A DNA stretch of 64,000 bases from Canna indica (taxonomy: Eukaryota > Streptophyta > Magnoliopsida > Zingiberales > Cannaceae): NCBI GenBank assembly GCA_034359265.1, contig CP136898.1:6140501-6204500 (forward strand). The letters run 5' to 3'. Below are positions 35,152 through 47,076 of this stretch, piece after piece (the first letter of the stretch is position 1; each line of letters begins with the position of its first letter). Position numbers and translations under genes: made by a program. Below the pieces are notes generated by a model. The model made no database searches, was not told the origin of the DNA, and saw only the letters and a list, made by a program, of their open reading frames with translations.

Positions 35152-37891
35152 TTAGTAAGGAAGATCTCCCTCCGGCAGATCCCAGTTGTCATCTAAGTCA
35201 TCATTGGCCTCCTTAGTAGCAGAATCATTATCTCCTGATGATGCTGCTGCTGCTGATGAGAATCTTGGCCCTGATCTCCTGGAATGAAAGATATAGCTCA
35301 TCAATTTACATTGTCAAGGCAATAACAAATATATAGCCACACCATGGAGAGATAAAGGGAGAATAGAGGAGAGGGGAGGAAGAATTGAGAGAGATGAGAA
35401 GAAATAATAATTGCATCCCATTGCAAGTTAACTTACAACACTCAAGGGGCTACAGATATATAGCCTAAAATTCCTAACCCTAATAGGAAAAAGAATCAAA
35501 ATAAAGGAAACATATCATGAAAGAAAGAGAATAACAAATTAACCAACAATTGTAGCCTATATCATGGCTCTATTGGATCAAAACATAAGGAGAAGATAAA
35601 GGTATAGTATATTTTCTAATTTGAGATGTTGACTGCATTAAAAATGGTTGTATGCATGTTAAGTGTTGATGCTATGATATGCATGCGCCGGAGGTACATA
35701 CGAGAAAGATCAACTAATTAGGAACCAAATTTGAATGGCAAATATGAAAAATCAGGTACCAACTTGTAGTTATTCCCTTTGCAAAGAACAATAAATAGTC
35801 ATATATGGCAGTAGATTTTGATTTATTATATAAAGATCAACTTTCGACATAAATAATAGGGAAAATTAATGAATCTAACTCAAATTATAGCGAAATTAAC
35901 AAATCTAACCCAACTTTTAATTTGCATCAAATCTAACCGAAGTTTTGAATTAACACCAATTATATCTCGTCATTTAGTCGTTGTTACTAACTGAAGCGGC
36001 GTCCTAGTCAACAACTAATATATTGATTTTTTAATACTTATATACACAAGCCAACAGCTGAACATTAACAAATAAAAAATAAAACAAAACCCTAACCAGA
36101 TATCTGTCCTCACCTGAACTGTCCGGGACGCCATGTCAGCAACTATCTTGTTTTTTAATGTTCGATTGCTGACTTGTGTATATAAGTATTAAAAAATCAA
36201 TATATTAGTTGCTAATTAGGATGCCTAATTTCATAATTGGTGTTAATTCAAAAGTTCACGTTAGACTTGATGCAAATTAAAAGTTGGGTTATATTTTTTA
36301 ATTTCATCATATATTTGATGCAAATATAATGCTTCAATGAATGTGCGGGCACTCCAAAACCATCATCGACCTGCTACATCTTAAGATTACGGAAGTTTAC
36401 ATGTTTTTCAGTTTCTTATAATTTGCTGCTTGTGATTGCGATCTAGCTTGGTATTTATTAGACCATCTTTTCTTACTAGTCAAGTAGGCTGTATTTGCAG
36501 TTCAAAATAGCCATATTTATCATAGAACATCTCCTATGCATGCCACCTTTCATTTATACGCAGAGATCCATAACAATATTGTTGAAAAGGAAACCTTTTC
36601 TCAGCACTCGATACCATTAAGAATTCTACAAAACTTGAGTAAAGATAAATTATCAGTAGCTAGTGAACAGAAAATCCAAAAAACACTTACAAAGTTAATC
36701 AGTAACAAAACTGAATTGTCTTAATTCTTATTTTAAAAGGTAATTTAGATTAAATAGATAATATTGGAAACAGCAAAAAGCAGCAGCAGGGCTGACTTGA
36801 GAAGAAGCAAGGTTGGAGATGAAGGGAAGATTACCAAAGTAGCCTTGTAATTAGATAGAACATATTAAATAAAGGTTGGACTGAATTGTCTTTTACTTTT
36901 GAAAGTTAAATAGGTTAAGTGTTAATGGGTTCCCCATGTGTTTAAGTGGCACCCGTTAACACCCGCAGTATAAGTAGCTGACTTCATTTGAATTCTATAA
37001 CTTTCCACTTTTCCAAATAATACTTTTCTATTTTCCATTTCATACGCACCTGTTCTTGAGCTGAGCAGGTTCAGTCGCAGATCTTATCAGATAACTCTAA
37101 TGGCCAGTGTATATTTTTCTATAGTCATGAACATTTGTATTTCTAATTAATTGTCATATATTGTTATTACTAGTAAAATGATAAATGACAATGATGCAAT
37201 GTAGCTTATCGACAATAATTTCCTAGCAGGGCAATTGGTATTTGACAGCCATCTAGATATCAGCATACTTTCACTAACAACAAATAACTTAATCATACAC
37301 AATACTCTTTTGATGCAAATCTTGCACATATTAGACATCTAATATTACTAGATAAGAAAGTTGACTGCCTGTAAGTCATAGATATAAGAAAAATAAAAAA
37401 GACAGTGAGCGAAATCACCAAAAGAGCCCCTTTTTGTTCAAAAAATTTCTTCTTCGTATAAATGTATCACACGTATAAAGAGGGAAAAGCGAAGCAAATC
37501 ACCTCCTGCGGTTCCTTTTCCCAGCCTCTCGAGCTCTCCTCTTCTTCTCATCCTGCTTGTTCTCAAAGAACCTCCTCCTCTTGCACTCCTGGATGACCCC
37601 GGCCTTGGACACCTCCCGTCGGAACCGCCTCAGCAGAGCCTCCTCGGACTCGCCCTCGTCCACCACGATCTGGACGTTGTAGCCGGAACTGAACAAGAGA
37701 AAGTTAGCGTGATCCGGCGCGGGGTTCACGACGGCCGGGTCGACCGGGGCGCAGCCGGCGGCGATCCGGAGGGAGGTGAAGGCGAAGGAGGAAGAGAAGG
37801 GAAAGGGGCGGCGAGAAGTAGGGCGGGGGGAGGGGAAGGCGAGGGTTTTGGCGAAGGGTAATTGGAGGAGATTAGCCGTGGAAGCGACCAT
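35152..37891 (-). CDS. RPS21: Plastid 30S ribosomal protein bS21c, two exons
   Basis: Exon 1 is 37891-37503 and exon 2 is 35278-35152, separated by an intron of about 2.2 kb with donor GT (37502-37501) and acceptor AG (35280-35279). They join in frame to about 171 residues. Exon 1 encodes a serine/proline-rich plastid transit peptide and the bS21 core: NVQIVVDEGESEEALLRRFR, then REVSKAGVIQECKRRRFFEN and a basic tail. Exon 2 adds RSGPRFSS, an alanine/serine run and the acidic end DDLDDNWDLPEGDLPY, characteristic of plant chloroplast S21. Without exon 2 the frame would run straight into a stop at 37499, so exon 1 alone could be misread as a complete gene. The protein binds the 30S platform near the mRNA exit; the Arabidopsis counterpart is GHS1, known from glucose hypersensitivity. 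Confidence 0.93.
35889..36310. mobile_element. Foldback MITE inside the bS21c intron
   Basis: The left arm (about 35889-36060) and right arm (about 36165-36309) are inverted copies. They share AACCCAACTTTTAATTTGCA, TTAACACCAATTA, and the segment from AACTAATATATTGATTTTTT to ATACACAAG. The unpaired centre is about 100 bases. There is no coding capacity, and the termini are too decayed to define a target duplication. Confidence 0.75.
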
Positions 37892-39581
37892 TTGGGGTTG
37901 GGGAAGCTTCGGGAGTCGAGGAAGAGGGAGAGGAGCGTCGCAAAATGCAAATGCTAAGCTTATCCGCTAAATCAAAAACAAAACGCTTCGTCGCCTTCTC
38001 AAAATAAATAGCAAAAAACAAAAAAAACAAAAACAAAAACATCAAATTGCAATACTTGGTATACTATTTTTCAAAATATGTTCTTAATAAATTAAGAAAT
38101 TTTCGCATATCCCCCTTAAAAATATAAAAATTACTAGAGTCTAAATTTGTAAAACTTTAAAACTAGGGAGAGCCTCACTTTATATGAAAAAGATAAATTA
38201 AAATAATAATGATCATGAGATAGTAACATGATTTTTTTTAAGAAATACTTTCTAAACATAATCATCGTAAATGCTATAATGCGCATAAAATACTATAATT
38301 AAGAATTAAACCCGTAATTTTTTAGATAATATATCTGAATGCATAACCAAGGACTAGTAGTGGATCAATATAATATGAATTTATTTGATAAATGATATGA
38401 TAATGATAGTTATCTAAAATTTATCTATTTGCAAAGGTTAAAGGTGAGCATAGGATAAAAATTCAAAAATAAGAAGCCATCTACTTAAGCACGTTATTAA
38501 TGGTTGATTAATTAATAGCCTCCTTTTTAGTTTGAGCAAAATATGTGGCTGCATTCGCTTTAAGCCTTTAAGTGGCATTTTTGTCGAGAAATCTACATTT
38601 TATTTAAGCCTAAGTGACCCACCAAACAATTTATGGCTAATTAATGACCTTCATTTAATTAACTGATCAATTAATTACCCCACATTTCTGCTTAAAGGCC
38701 AGCTATATATATCTTCTCATTGATTATTTCTCCAATTAAATTTGGACTGTATTAGCTCGTTGTGCTCGGCCGGCTCTAGCCCAAAAGCGTCCATATTCAT
38801 GAACCTACGAACCTAGCCAGGGGGCTCCATCCGGCCAAACAAAGATAACAACATATTTCAATATTTATCAAGAATTCGATCGACAATAATGAGCCCGATA
38901 TATCTCTCTAGAATAAATTTCGACTTATTCTGTGAATATCCCCCAAGATTTATGAAGATGTTATCGTCTGAGATAATCCTCAACTTGCACTATAAACAAC
39001 ACGATGCACACCAAGTATACGATCTCGATTCTAATTTTATACTCATCATCTGTGATTTTTTCTTACTTGAGCGTCGAAGTATCTTCGCAGGTTCCACCAT
39101 CGGAGTCGCGTCAGGCCAGAAAATGTGAAGGGCCACGTCACCTTGACTTAATGCAAGAATAAAATTGTAGTTGAGGTACGTTGATCTTGCCTAATTAAAT
39201 AGGTATATATATTATCCTCCAGGTTGCTCATTTACCAGATATATTTTTTTATTAGTAAGAGTAAATGCTCCTTCATGTCCAATCTTATTGCAAGCTTGAG
39301 CACATTGATATACACTGACGGACTAATTCCTAGATATGTTGCTAAAAGCCTGACTTCAAATAGTAAATTGTAAATTGCACCAGAATTAATGTACATTGAT
39401 GTACTGATGTATTTGGTTCTGGATCTATCAGAATTAAATAAATAAATATTTTACTTTTTGAAAAAAAAAATAGTAAATTGTATGCCAAACGTGATGAGAA
39501 TCTGGTTATGCACATGGGGACTACCTCCATCTGCTTTGGTTCCCAAATAATAGGGACATTAATTATAGTCGTTGTTCTTTA

Positions 39582-39615
<34 letters not shown>

Positions 39616-39817
39616 ATTGTCTCAACAACATATATTTTTTTGATAAAATTATCAAAAATATAATTTTTTTTGACAAATTATACCAGCACCATAATATCTG
39701 CGTGCAAAATTTCAAAATATCATTAATTTTAAATTTCTTATTGAACCAAATCCTAAAGTGCTCAATTAAGAACTTTGGGTTGAAGTCTCTAACAATTTTT
39801 AACTACGTTTAATGATT
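37892..39817. other. Intergenic, with a possible LTR-retrotransposon scrap
   Basis: Mostly AT-rich and unrecognised. Around 38840-39130 the text TTACTTGAGCGTCGAAGT followed by TTCGCAGGTTCCACC resembles the end of plant Ty3/gypsy LTRs, where ACTTGAGCGTCGGAGT-type strings are common. No second LTR, primer-binding site or polyprotein is visible. A TA repeat lies near 39590-39614. Confidence 0.35.
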
Positions 39818-41517
39818 TTTCACCACTAGAATATACCACATCAGTCATGGGGATCACCGACGGTCGCCCAGACCGTCAGAATCATTCACGACTTTGCGTC
39901 GACCGCAGCGACCGTGACTGATGTAACCAAATCAGTCGCGGCTCGCATACGACCAATCATATTCGTCGCTCATAGTTTATGACGCGCAGTGCACGCGAAA
40001 TAAAATAAGTTATTAGACACGGCTTAACGAGGGCGCTAGAGCCGTTGGTGATGTGAGTAACTAAATCAGTCGCGGCTCGCTTACAACCGTCGCTCATATT
40101 TGATGGCGCGCACGAGGGCGCGAAATAAAATAAGTTATTAGCCACGACTATATCTAGCCGTCGGTGATATGAATAACTCAGTAGCCACGACTGGAGGCGA
40201 CTGTCGCTTATTGTTTAATGCCACGAACGCAGTCCGAACATTAAAACACTCTTAACCGACGGCTACCAGCGTTGTCGATGATAATAAAATTATTGATCTA
40301 CGATTTTTCGACGACCCTCGAGCCGTCGGTGAAAATCTTTTTTATTTGTGTTCGTGCCCGACCCTTCATCTTTCTTCTTTGCTCGCCGTTGTCGCCTGTT
40401 GTCGCTGCCGTCCGTCGCTGTCGAGTTGCCGTAGAGACGTTGTCTGTTGCCGGCATTGTCAATCGCCACCGGTGAACCTCTCCCTTCCGCTATGCTACCT
40501 CTCCTCTCCCTTTCAATCCGATGCTAAATATATTCGCACCGCCCTCTCCGCCCCGGCGTCGACCTGGTCGGGCCTCTATGCGCCGGCGTCGACCCGGTCG
40601 TCCCTCTCCGCTCCGACGTCAACCAGGCCGGCGCCCATTGGGGCCGATGGTAATCGGCCCCAAACCATGTTCGAACAGTAGCCGACATCACTGTCGGCTA
40701 CTGTTTGATTAGGGTTAATGATCGTAATCAATTACTTGATTAGGGTAATTAACCACTAATCAAATTGTGATTAGGGTAATCACAGTTTGGTTAGGGTTTT
40801 ATTTTATTTATTTATTTATTATTGTTAATTATTAGAAATTAATTGTTAATTAGGTAATTAGTTTGATTAATATTAATTAATGATTAATGTTTATTAGGGT
40901 TTAATTAGTTTTAGGTTAATGAAATTAGTTTAATAATAATTAATTAGTCTCGTTAAATCGTCCACTGAGGACTCATATTGGAATCGTCCACTGTGGACTC
41001 GCAGCCAAATCGTCTACTTTGGACTCACGATCAAATCGTCCATGGTGGACTCGCGCCGGAATCGTCCACTTTGGACTCGCACCGGCATCCATAAATTTAG
41101 AAAAAAATCAAGATGAGTTGATACGTTTCACGTACGATCGACGAGTCAAATTTTAATTTTGCAAAACCTTAGATCCGTTTGGGGATTGTATGTTCGTGTT
41201 AACGAAGTTAATGATCTTTTATACGACGTACAACCCTTGAATTGTCCCTAATTGGACAATTTGGGAACATAGTTATTTATATTGCAATTAGTTTATTTTT
41301 TTAGTCATTATTCATTTTTAAATTTTGGCTTGTATCACCCTTGTTCTCCGATACGCGTCCAGATGATATGCGTATTCAGAGAACTATAGGAAGATGCTGC
41401 CGAAATTTAGAATGAAGTTAATGACTAAAAGAAATACTAAGTGTAATATGAATAACATGAATACCGAATGGAATATGACCATCCCACCTAAAGATATTGC
41501 AAACTTTTTGACAGAAT

Positions 41518-42480
41518 ATGTCGGGCGATCGAAGTTGGATGTACCGACGAATTCATCGTGGAGCTATAACGGACGAATTTCGAGTAGCCGTAACTTACTT
41601 CTTAAATTTCGCCTACTCGAATGAAAAAATCCTTAGTGGTGATAAAATCCGATGTCCGTGCCGGAAATGTTCAAACATAAGATTTTTGGACCGAGAAACT
41701 ATCACAATGCATCTGCATACAAAAGGATTGACACCAAGATATTTTGTATGGAATTGTCACGGGAAGTCACATCAAGTCGGGACGTCGAGCAATCCTATTG
41801 TCCAAACTCATGGTGAATCTTCTTCTGCTGGTGTTTCTTCTTCCAATCCACCTAATCCTTATAAAACAATGATTTTGGATAGTCTTAGAGGACAATTCCA
41901 TTTAAATAATAATATTGAGTCAGTTATTGAGACGGTAGTGCCACCAGATACTACGACAATTAAAGTCACTGAAGAACAACATGCGATACAGACTGAATTG
42001 CTGAATAAGGAGGCTGTAGAATTTTATGAGATGTTGAAAGCTGCCGATGAACCTTTGTATGAGAATTGTCCTAATTATATAAGATTTTTGGCAATGACAC
42101 AACTCCTGAACATCAAGTCCGATTGTAATATCAGCGGAGTTACGTTTGATCGGATTGCAAGCTTTATCAATGGTATGCTACCTCCAAATAACAAGTTTGA
42201 GCCAACCTTTTATAAGACAAAAAAGTTGATGTGAAAATTAGGGTTTGGGTACGAAAAGATACACACGTGCCCAAATAACTACATTTTATATTATAAAGAA
42301 AATGCACAGTTAGAGCAATGCCCGGTATGTGAACATCCTCGTTACAAGGAGAAAAAATCAGACCGATAAAAAATATCCCCTTTAAGGTGCTTCGATATTT
42401 TCCACTGACACCGAGGCTTCAAAGGTTATTCATGTTGAAAAAGATTGCCCACTATATGATTTAGCATGCAAGAAGTCGTG
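41518..42480 (+). pseudogene. TNP2-like CACTA transposase relic, truncated
   Basis: The frame at 41518-42234 carries the transposase-associated N-terminal domain: DRSWMYRR, then RGAITDEFRVAVTYFLNFAY, and the zinc-binding stretch CPCRKCSN. After an in-frame TGA at 42232-42234 homology continues with KLGFGYEKIHTCPNNYILYY and CPVCEHPRYK, and then in other frames with VLRYFPLTPRLQRLF, the beginning of the TNP2 catalytic region. The rest of the catalytic domain (Transposase_21, DUF4216/4218) is missing, and a hAT element follows at once. An internal deletion removed most of the gene. Confidence 0.85.
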
Positions 42481-42489
42481 ATGATACAC

Positions 42490-42839
42490 TTAGGACAACA
42501 AAAATAGGCACGGCACGATAACTGCGGGCCGGGCCAAAAAATTCGGCCCGATAACATTGCGGGCTGACGCGGGCCGGCTCTTATCGGGCCGGGTCGACCC
42601 GTTTGGCCTGCTAAACATATATATAAAAAATTAAGTCTAGATTAGGGCTTGTTTAGTATTTTAAAATTGAATGTGAAGTTAATCTATGGAGTTTTTCATG
42701 TGAAATGTCATATTTGATGCTTATTTAGTCTCTTAAATATTTTAAATTATTTTTTTACAATTTTTTAGTTAATAAGAGGGCTCGCAGGCCGGGCCGGGCC
42801 GGCCCGTTAACTGCGGGCCGACCCATTTTGCCACCCCTA
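42490..42839. mobile_element. hAT MITE nested in the CACTA element
   Basis: The 8-bp sequence TGATACAC flanks both sides (42482-42489 and 42840-42847). The right terminus inverted reads TAGGGGTGGCAAAATGGG, a classic plant hAT end; the left end TTAGGACAACAAAAATAGG is a diverged match. The interior has CGGGCCGGGCC clusters near both ends and AT-rich DNA between. It interrupts the TNP2 relic, so it arrived after the CACTA element. Confidence 0.85.
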
Positions 42840-43059
42840 TGATACACCATCCCCCCATCTCCAACCACCATCCCTTCAGCCGATCCAGGCCTGTCGACAT
42901 CGAGGCGTAGGCCACGAGGGCCTAACGTAATTCTTCCTCCGCCACCCGAGGGAGAACTGGGCAGAGCAGTTAGTGTGCACGGAAGAATGTAAGTATATGC
43001 ATTAATTATTTCTTATAATTTATTTATAATTCAAAATATCATAATATGAATTTATATTT

Positions 43060-43790
43060 AGTGTAGATTTGAGCAGGAGGACGTCCCTCGCACGATAGCG
43101 GGGACGATCCGAAAGTTTATGCACGGGGCGTGGCCTACATGGTCTCACGTGCCCTGTGAGCATATGGATTTATTGCGGCGAGAGTTCACGGTAAGTATAT
43201 TTATTAGATTAATGTTAATGTTAAATATTCATCAGTAATAATAATATTTTTTTTGCAGGGTCATTATACATGGCCGGAGGACCAGACCACTTTTGTGGAG
43301 GCTGCATGGGAGCGTGTTGCCCGCACTCGCTATAACGGGCTGCTTTAGCAGGCCTGTCAGACCGTGATGAGACAATTGGGGGCCACATAGGTAGGGCAGA
43401 CTCGGGGACATGCCCCCAAGTGGATTCCTGGCCCTGTGTGGGACACACCTGAGTGGCAAGAGGTCTCCCGGATTGCGTCAAGAAACCGCATGTCCAAGGG
43501 GGTTCGGCACGGGCGCGCGCCATACTAGTGGCTCCATCTCTTTTGCGGTTCATGAGTGTCGTATGGTATGTATGATTTAATTATTTTTAATTAAATTATA
43601 TATTATGTATAATGATACTAATATATTTATTTTCTAATGTAAGACGCGTGTGACGGAGGACGACACCATCCAACGCCCGTCGATGATGGAGGTGTTTGAG
43701 CGCATCCACTGTCGTCGACGAGGAGCGGGGGACTACGTTGATAACAGAGCCTCATATATAATGGTAAGTATTTATATAATGTCTATTTGA
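43060..43790 (+). pseudogene. Transposase_24 (Ptta/En/Spm) relic
   Basis: Successive exon-like blocks match the plant Transposase_24 family: WPTWSHVPCEHMDLLRREF, then WPEDQTTFVEAAWERVARTR, a region around WDTPEWQEVS and KGVRHG, a GSISFAVHECRM block, and TEDDTIQRPSMMEVFERIH. In-frame stops occur (for example TAG after YNGLL near 43347), and the GSISF block is in a different frame from the preceding one. This is the usual second gene of plant CACTA elements, here inactive. Confidence 0.75.
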
Positions 43791-44502
43791 TTTACATGAA
43801 TTTTTTTATAGTTTATATATATTTAAAATATAAACATGTGTAGGAAACTTATACGAGAACTGTGATCGAGCGTGGAAGGACACCGAATGAGTTCGACGCA
43901 GGAGCTTGGGTGGAGGCCGCAGGTGGCTGGGAGCACAACCATTTTTTATGGCTTTGCAGACAGTGGCCATGCACGCGTCGTGCTCGGGCCACTTGAGGCA
44001 CCGACCCCTTAAACTGCGGGTGAGCGGCCCTCGACATCCCGAGCGCAGGACTAGAGCCGGATAACGGCCATGGAGTCGGAGCTCACCCAACAGAGACATG
44101 CGATGAAGGAGCAGAGGCAGGCGATGGAGGGGTGGAGGCTGGCGATAGAGGAGCAGATGCAGGAGTAGAGACAGGCAAATGACGAGTTGAGACAGACAAC
44201 CCAGAACATGCAGACACTCCTCACTCAGATTGTGTCTCACTCTGGCCTTCTACCGATGATGTCGCAGCCGTCGTCCTCCTCAACCCAATCGACGCTCCCG
44301 ACCCAATCGTTGTCGACTCCACTGCCTCCACTGCAGCCGTGAGCTTTTGATTAATTGTATTTTGTTTATATTTTGATACTTGGATGTATATAGATGATAT
44401 TTTGATAATTGTTTGTCTTCGATTTGAGGCTACGATTGATGATATTTATGTAAAACTTATATGTTTGGTTTCAAATGCATGTGTATGATGTTTTCTTGTT
44501 AT

Positions 44503-44709
44503 CAGTGGCAGAGCCAGTATAATATCAGAGGGGGCAATTGCCCCCTCTGACATTGGTCTCCTTTTATATTATATATATATATATATATATATAAGTATTT
44601 TATTACATAAATAGATTAAATTGCCCCTTTTGAAAATATTATAAAATGCTTCTTCACGTGTGATTTTATATTTTACCCCTCCTGAGATGATTTTCTGGCT
44701 TTGCCCCTG
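44503..44709. mobile_element. hAT-type MITE, CAGTGGC family, nested
   Basis: The ends CAGTGGCAGAGCCAG and (inverse of right) CAGGGGCAAAGCCAG pair as inverted repeats. The flanks CTTGTTAT and CTTGTTGT are an 8-bp target duplication with one change. It contains an AT microsatellite (44568-44592). Confidence 0.8.
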
Positions 44710-44747
44710 CTTGTTGTAATATGTGATTAAAAATAGGTTATAGTCGA

Positions 44748-45184
44748 TAGGGCTGTCTATTCGGTTCAATCCGAACCGAATCGAACCGAATCGAACCGAA
44801 ATTTTTTTCATACCCAAATTTCGACCCGAACCCAAACCGAAATATGCCTAAACCGATCTAACCCGAACCGAAATTATTCGGTTCGGTTCGGTTTTCAACC
44901 CGAAAACTGAAATTTTAATTAATTCGGTTAAAAATTAAAAATTATTTTCTAATACTCATTTAATTACATGGGTTAAAAAATTATATATATATATATATTT
45001 AATTATTCGGTTTTTGATTCGGGTCGGTTCCCGAATTCTGGGAACTGAATCCGAACCGAAACCCAAAATTTGTTTTGGTTTGGGTCAAGAACCAAACCTG
45101 CAACCGCTGAAACCGAACCAAATCAAAAAATTCGGTTCGGTTTTTCGATTCGGTTCGGTTTGAACCGAACACTGGACACCCCTA
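44748..45184. mobile_element. hAT MITE rich in CCGAA motifs, nested
   Basis: A perfect 8-bp target duplication ATAGTCGA flanks it (44740-44747 and 45185-45192). The ends are TAGGGCTGTCTATTCGG and, inverted, TAGGGGTGTCCAGTGTTCGG. Subterminal DNA is packed with CCGAA/TTCGG repeats (AACCGAATCGAACCGAA-like), probably transposase-binding motifs. There is no open frame. Confidence 0.9.
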
Positions 45185-45622
45185 ATAGTCGATATATCAT
45201 TGTATACAGGAATTTTTAAAATTTTCAATTTTTTCAGTTACAGGATACAACCTTTAGCCACGGCTTACCCACGGCTTATTGTTAATAAGTCGTGATTGAA
45301 AGCTTATCGTAAATGGCGAATGGCCTGGACAACACCAAATATCACGGTTGTTAATAATATCACCGATGGGAAATGATCGTGGCTGATGGGTTGGTATAAG
45401 TGACAGCGCCCCGAGCCATCACTGGTGTTTTTAATCAGCAACAACTCACGCGGCTTTCGCTGATGATTACGTGTGACGATCGCGCTGGGCCATCACAACT
45501 TATCTGAGACGCGCGCATCAGTGATGGCTGTTTGCCACGATTGTCGTCGTCCATAATATCTATCACCGACGATTCAACCACGGATTTAGTCATCGCTAAT
45601 GACCACAATTCTAGTAGTGTTT

Positions 45623-45968
45623 GTCCAATGTCTCTAATTACTATAAGGTTGTATTCACATTACAATCTATAATTATTCATGTTTGGATTATTTTGAATTA
45701 ACTTACCCAACGATGAAAGAATTTATAGTTCTAATAATTTGCTTAAAGTATTCATTCTTTTTGCAATTTTGCTAAAATCATGTGTAGGGCTTGGCAATTT
45801 TACCCGTATTCATCAAATAAAAACTGCATTTGCATCATATCCGCAAATAAAAATATGTGAATTTATAAAAAATTATTTGCACAGATGTGGTGTGGATACG
45901 GATATGGATGCGACATCATATCTTCACGTATATACAATTATCATTTTACCTAGATATATTATATGTGT
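45623..45968. other. AT-rich spacer between transposons
   Basis: Nothing recognised. The open frame starting at 45739 has no known motif. Confidence 0.5.
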
Positions 45969-46349
45969 TAGGGGTGAGCATGGACCGGTTAACCGGTCCA
46001 TTAACTTCGGGTTTTTTAAATCATTAATCGTAAACCAGTCCATTAATTTCGGTTAACCGCTATTTCGGTTTCGGTTAATCAATAAATTTTTTTAACCTAT
46101 AAATATAATAATATTATGCAAATCATGGAGAAAAATCTAAATAAATAGCAAATTCTCATTGAAAAAAAAGTAAAAAAAAGTGAAACCATTGAACCAAGAT
46201 AATGTTCTAAAAAAACTAATATTTTTATTTTTATTTTTTAAAATATTTTTAAATTTTTTGATTTTTTTGATTTTTTTTTATTTTTTTTATTTTTTTAATA
46301 TTTTTTTTAATTTTCTGTAATTTTTTATAATTTTTCATAATTTATCAAT

Positions 46350-46382
<33 letters not shown>

Positions 46383-46511
46383 AAATTAATAAATTATATC
46401 CAACCGGTCGGTTAACCGAAATCGGTGAACTTTTTACCTCTCGGACCAAAACCAAAACCGAAAAAACCGGTTCGGTTAACCGAAAAACCGGTTTTTTTTT
46501 TCTCACCCCTA
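45969..46511. mobile_element. hAT MITE rich in CCGGTT motifs
   Basis: A perfect 8-bp duplication ATATGTGT flanks it (45961-45968 and 46512-46519). The left end TAGGGGTGAGCATGGACCGG and the inverse of the right end, TAGGGGTGAGAAAAAAAAAACC, agree over TAGGGGTGAG. Both subterminal zones repeat AACCGGTT and GGTTAACCG; the middle is AT-rich low complexity. Confidence 0.9.
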
Positions 46512-46519
46512 ATATGTGT

Positions 46520-47076
46520 AGATTTTATGGTAAATTACGTATGAAATCCTAGTTAATTATTAATTATGTATAAATTTTTATATTATAAATTATTATTTTT
46601 AATAAATATAGTTTTATTAAATTTTTATTAAATTCGGTGCAAATACATATGCGATGCGATGCATGTATGGATAATATATATAGTATATGCACCGTATCTT
46701 ATATTTATCATTTTATCTGTATATATATATATATAATTAATTTTTATGTTTAGAAAATATATTTTAAAATTTGTCATGGGCTGTCATGAATTATTAAAAA
46801 AATGCTTATTTTATTATCCGACTGATTACTTGGTTGTATATAGTTCAGATCGTATTGCTAACGTATAAACCTAAAAATATTATTAAATAATTAGGTCGTT
46901 TTTTCTTTCCACATGCTATATATTTAGCTAGACAATTTTACTTGTTGCGAGTTTATATATCATCCACGTGAAATTAAAGAGGACGACCTACGTCGATTTC
47001 TCATTATTCTTACTATTAAGTCTCATAAGCTGTTGACCGAAATTTGATTAGAGAGTATGTACTTAGACTATGCGTT
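46520..47076. other. AT-rich spacer
   Basis: No feature is recognised apart from a TATA repeat near 46718-46734. Confidence 0.5.

Larger units (their letters stand above)
39821..45619. mobile_element. CACTA (En/Spm) transposon, 5.8 kb, with nested elements
   Basis: The left end reads CACCACTAGAAT and the inverse of the right end reads CACTACTAGAAT, so the ends match except that the left has CACCA where CACTA is expected. Identical TTT triplets flank it (39818-39820 and 45620-45622), the 3-bp duplication made by CACTA elements. Subterminal regions carry many short repeats such as CACGG/CCGTG, CCGTCGGTGA and AGTCGCGGCTCGC, the usual transposase-binding landscape. Inside are decayed TNP2-like (41518-42480) and Transposase_24-like (43060-43790) coding relics and three younger hAT-type insertions. 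With both genes broken it cannot move by itself. Confidence 0.9.

Noticed and set aside
41394..41624. Separate small gene upstream of the transposase frame
   Set aside because: Part of the decayed CACTA coding region in another frame; no independent homology.
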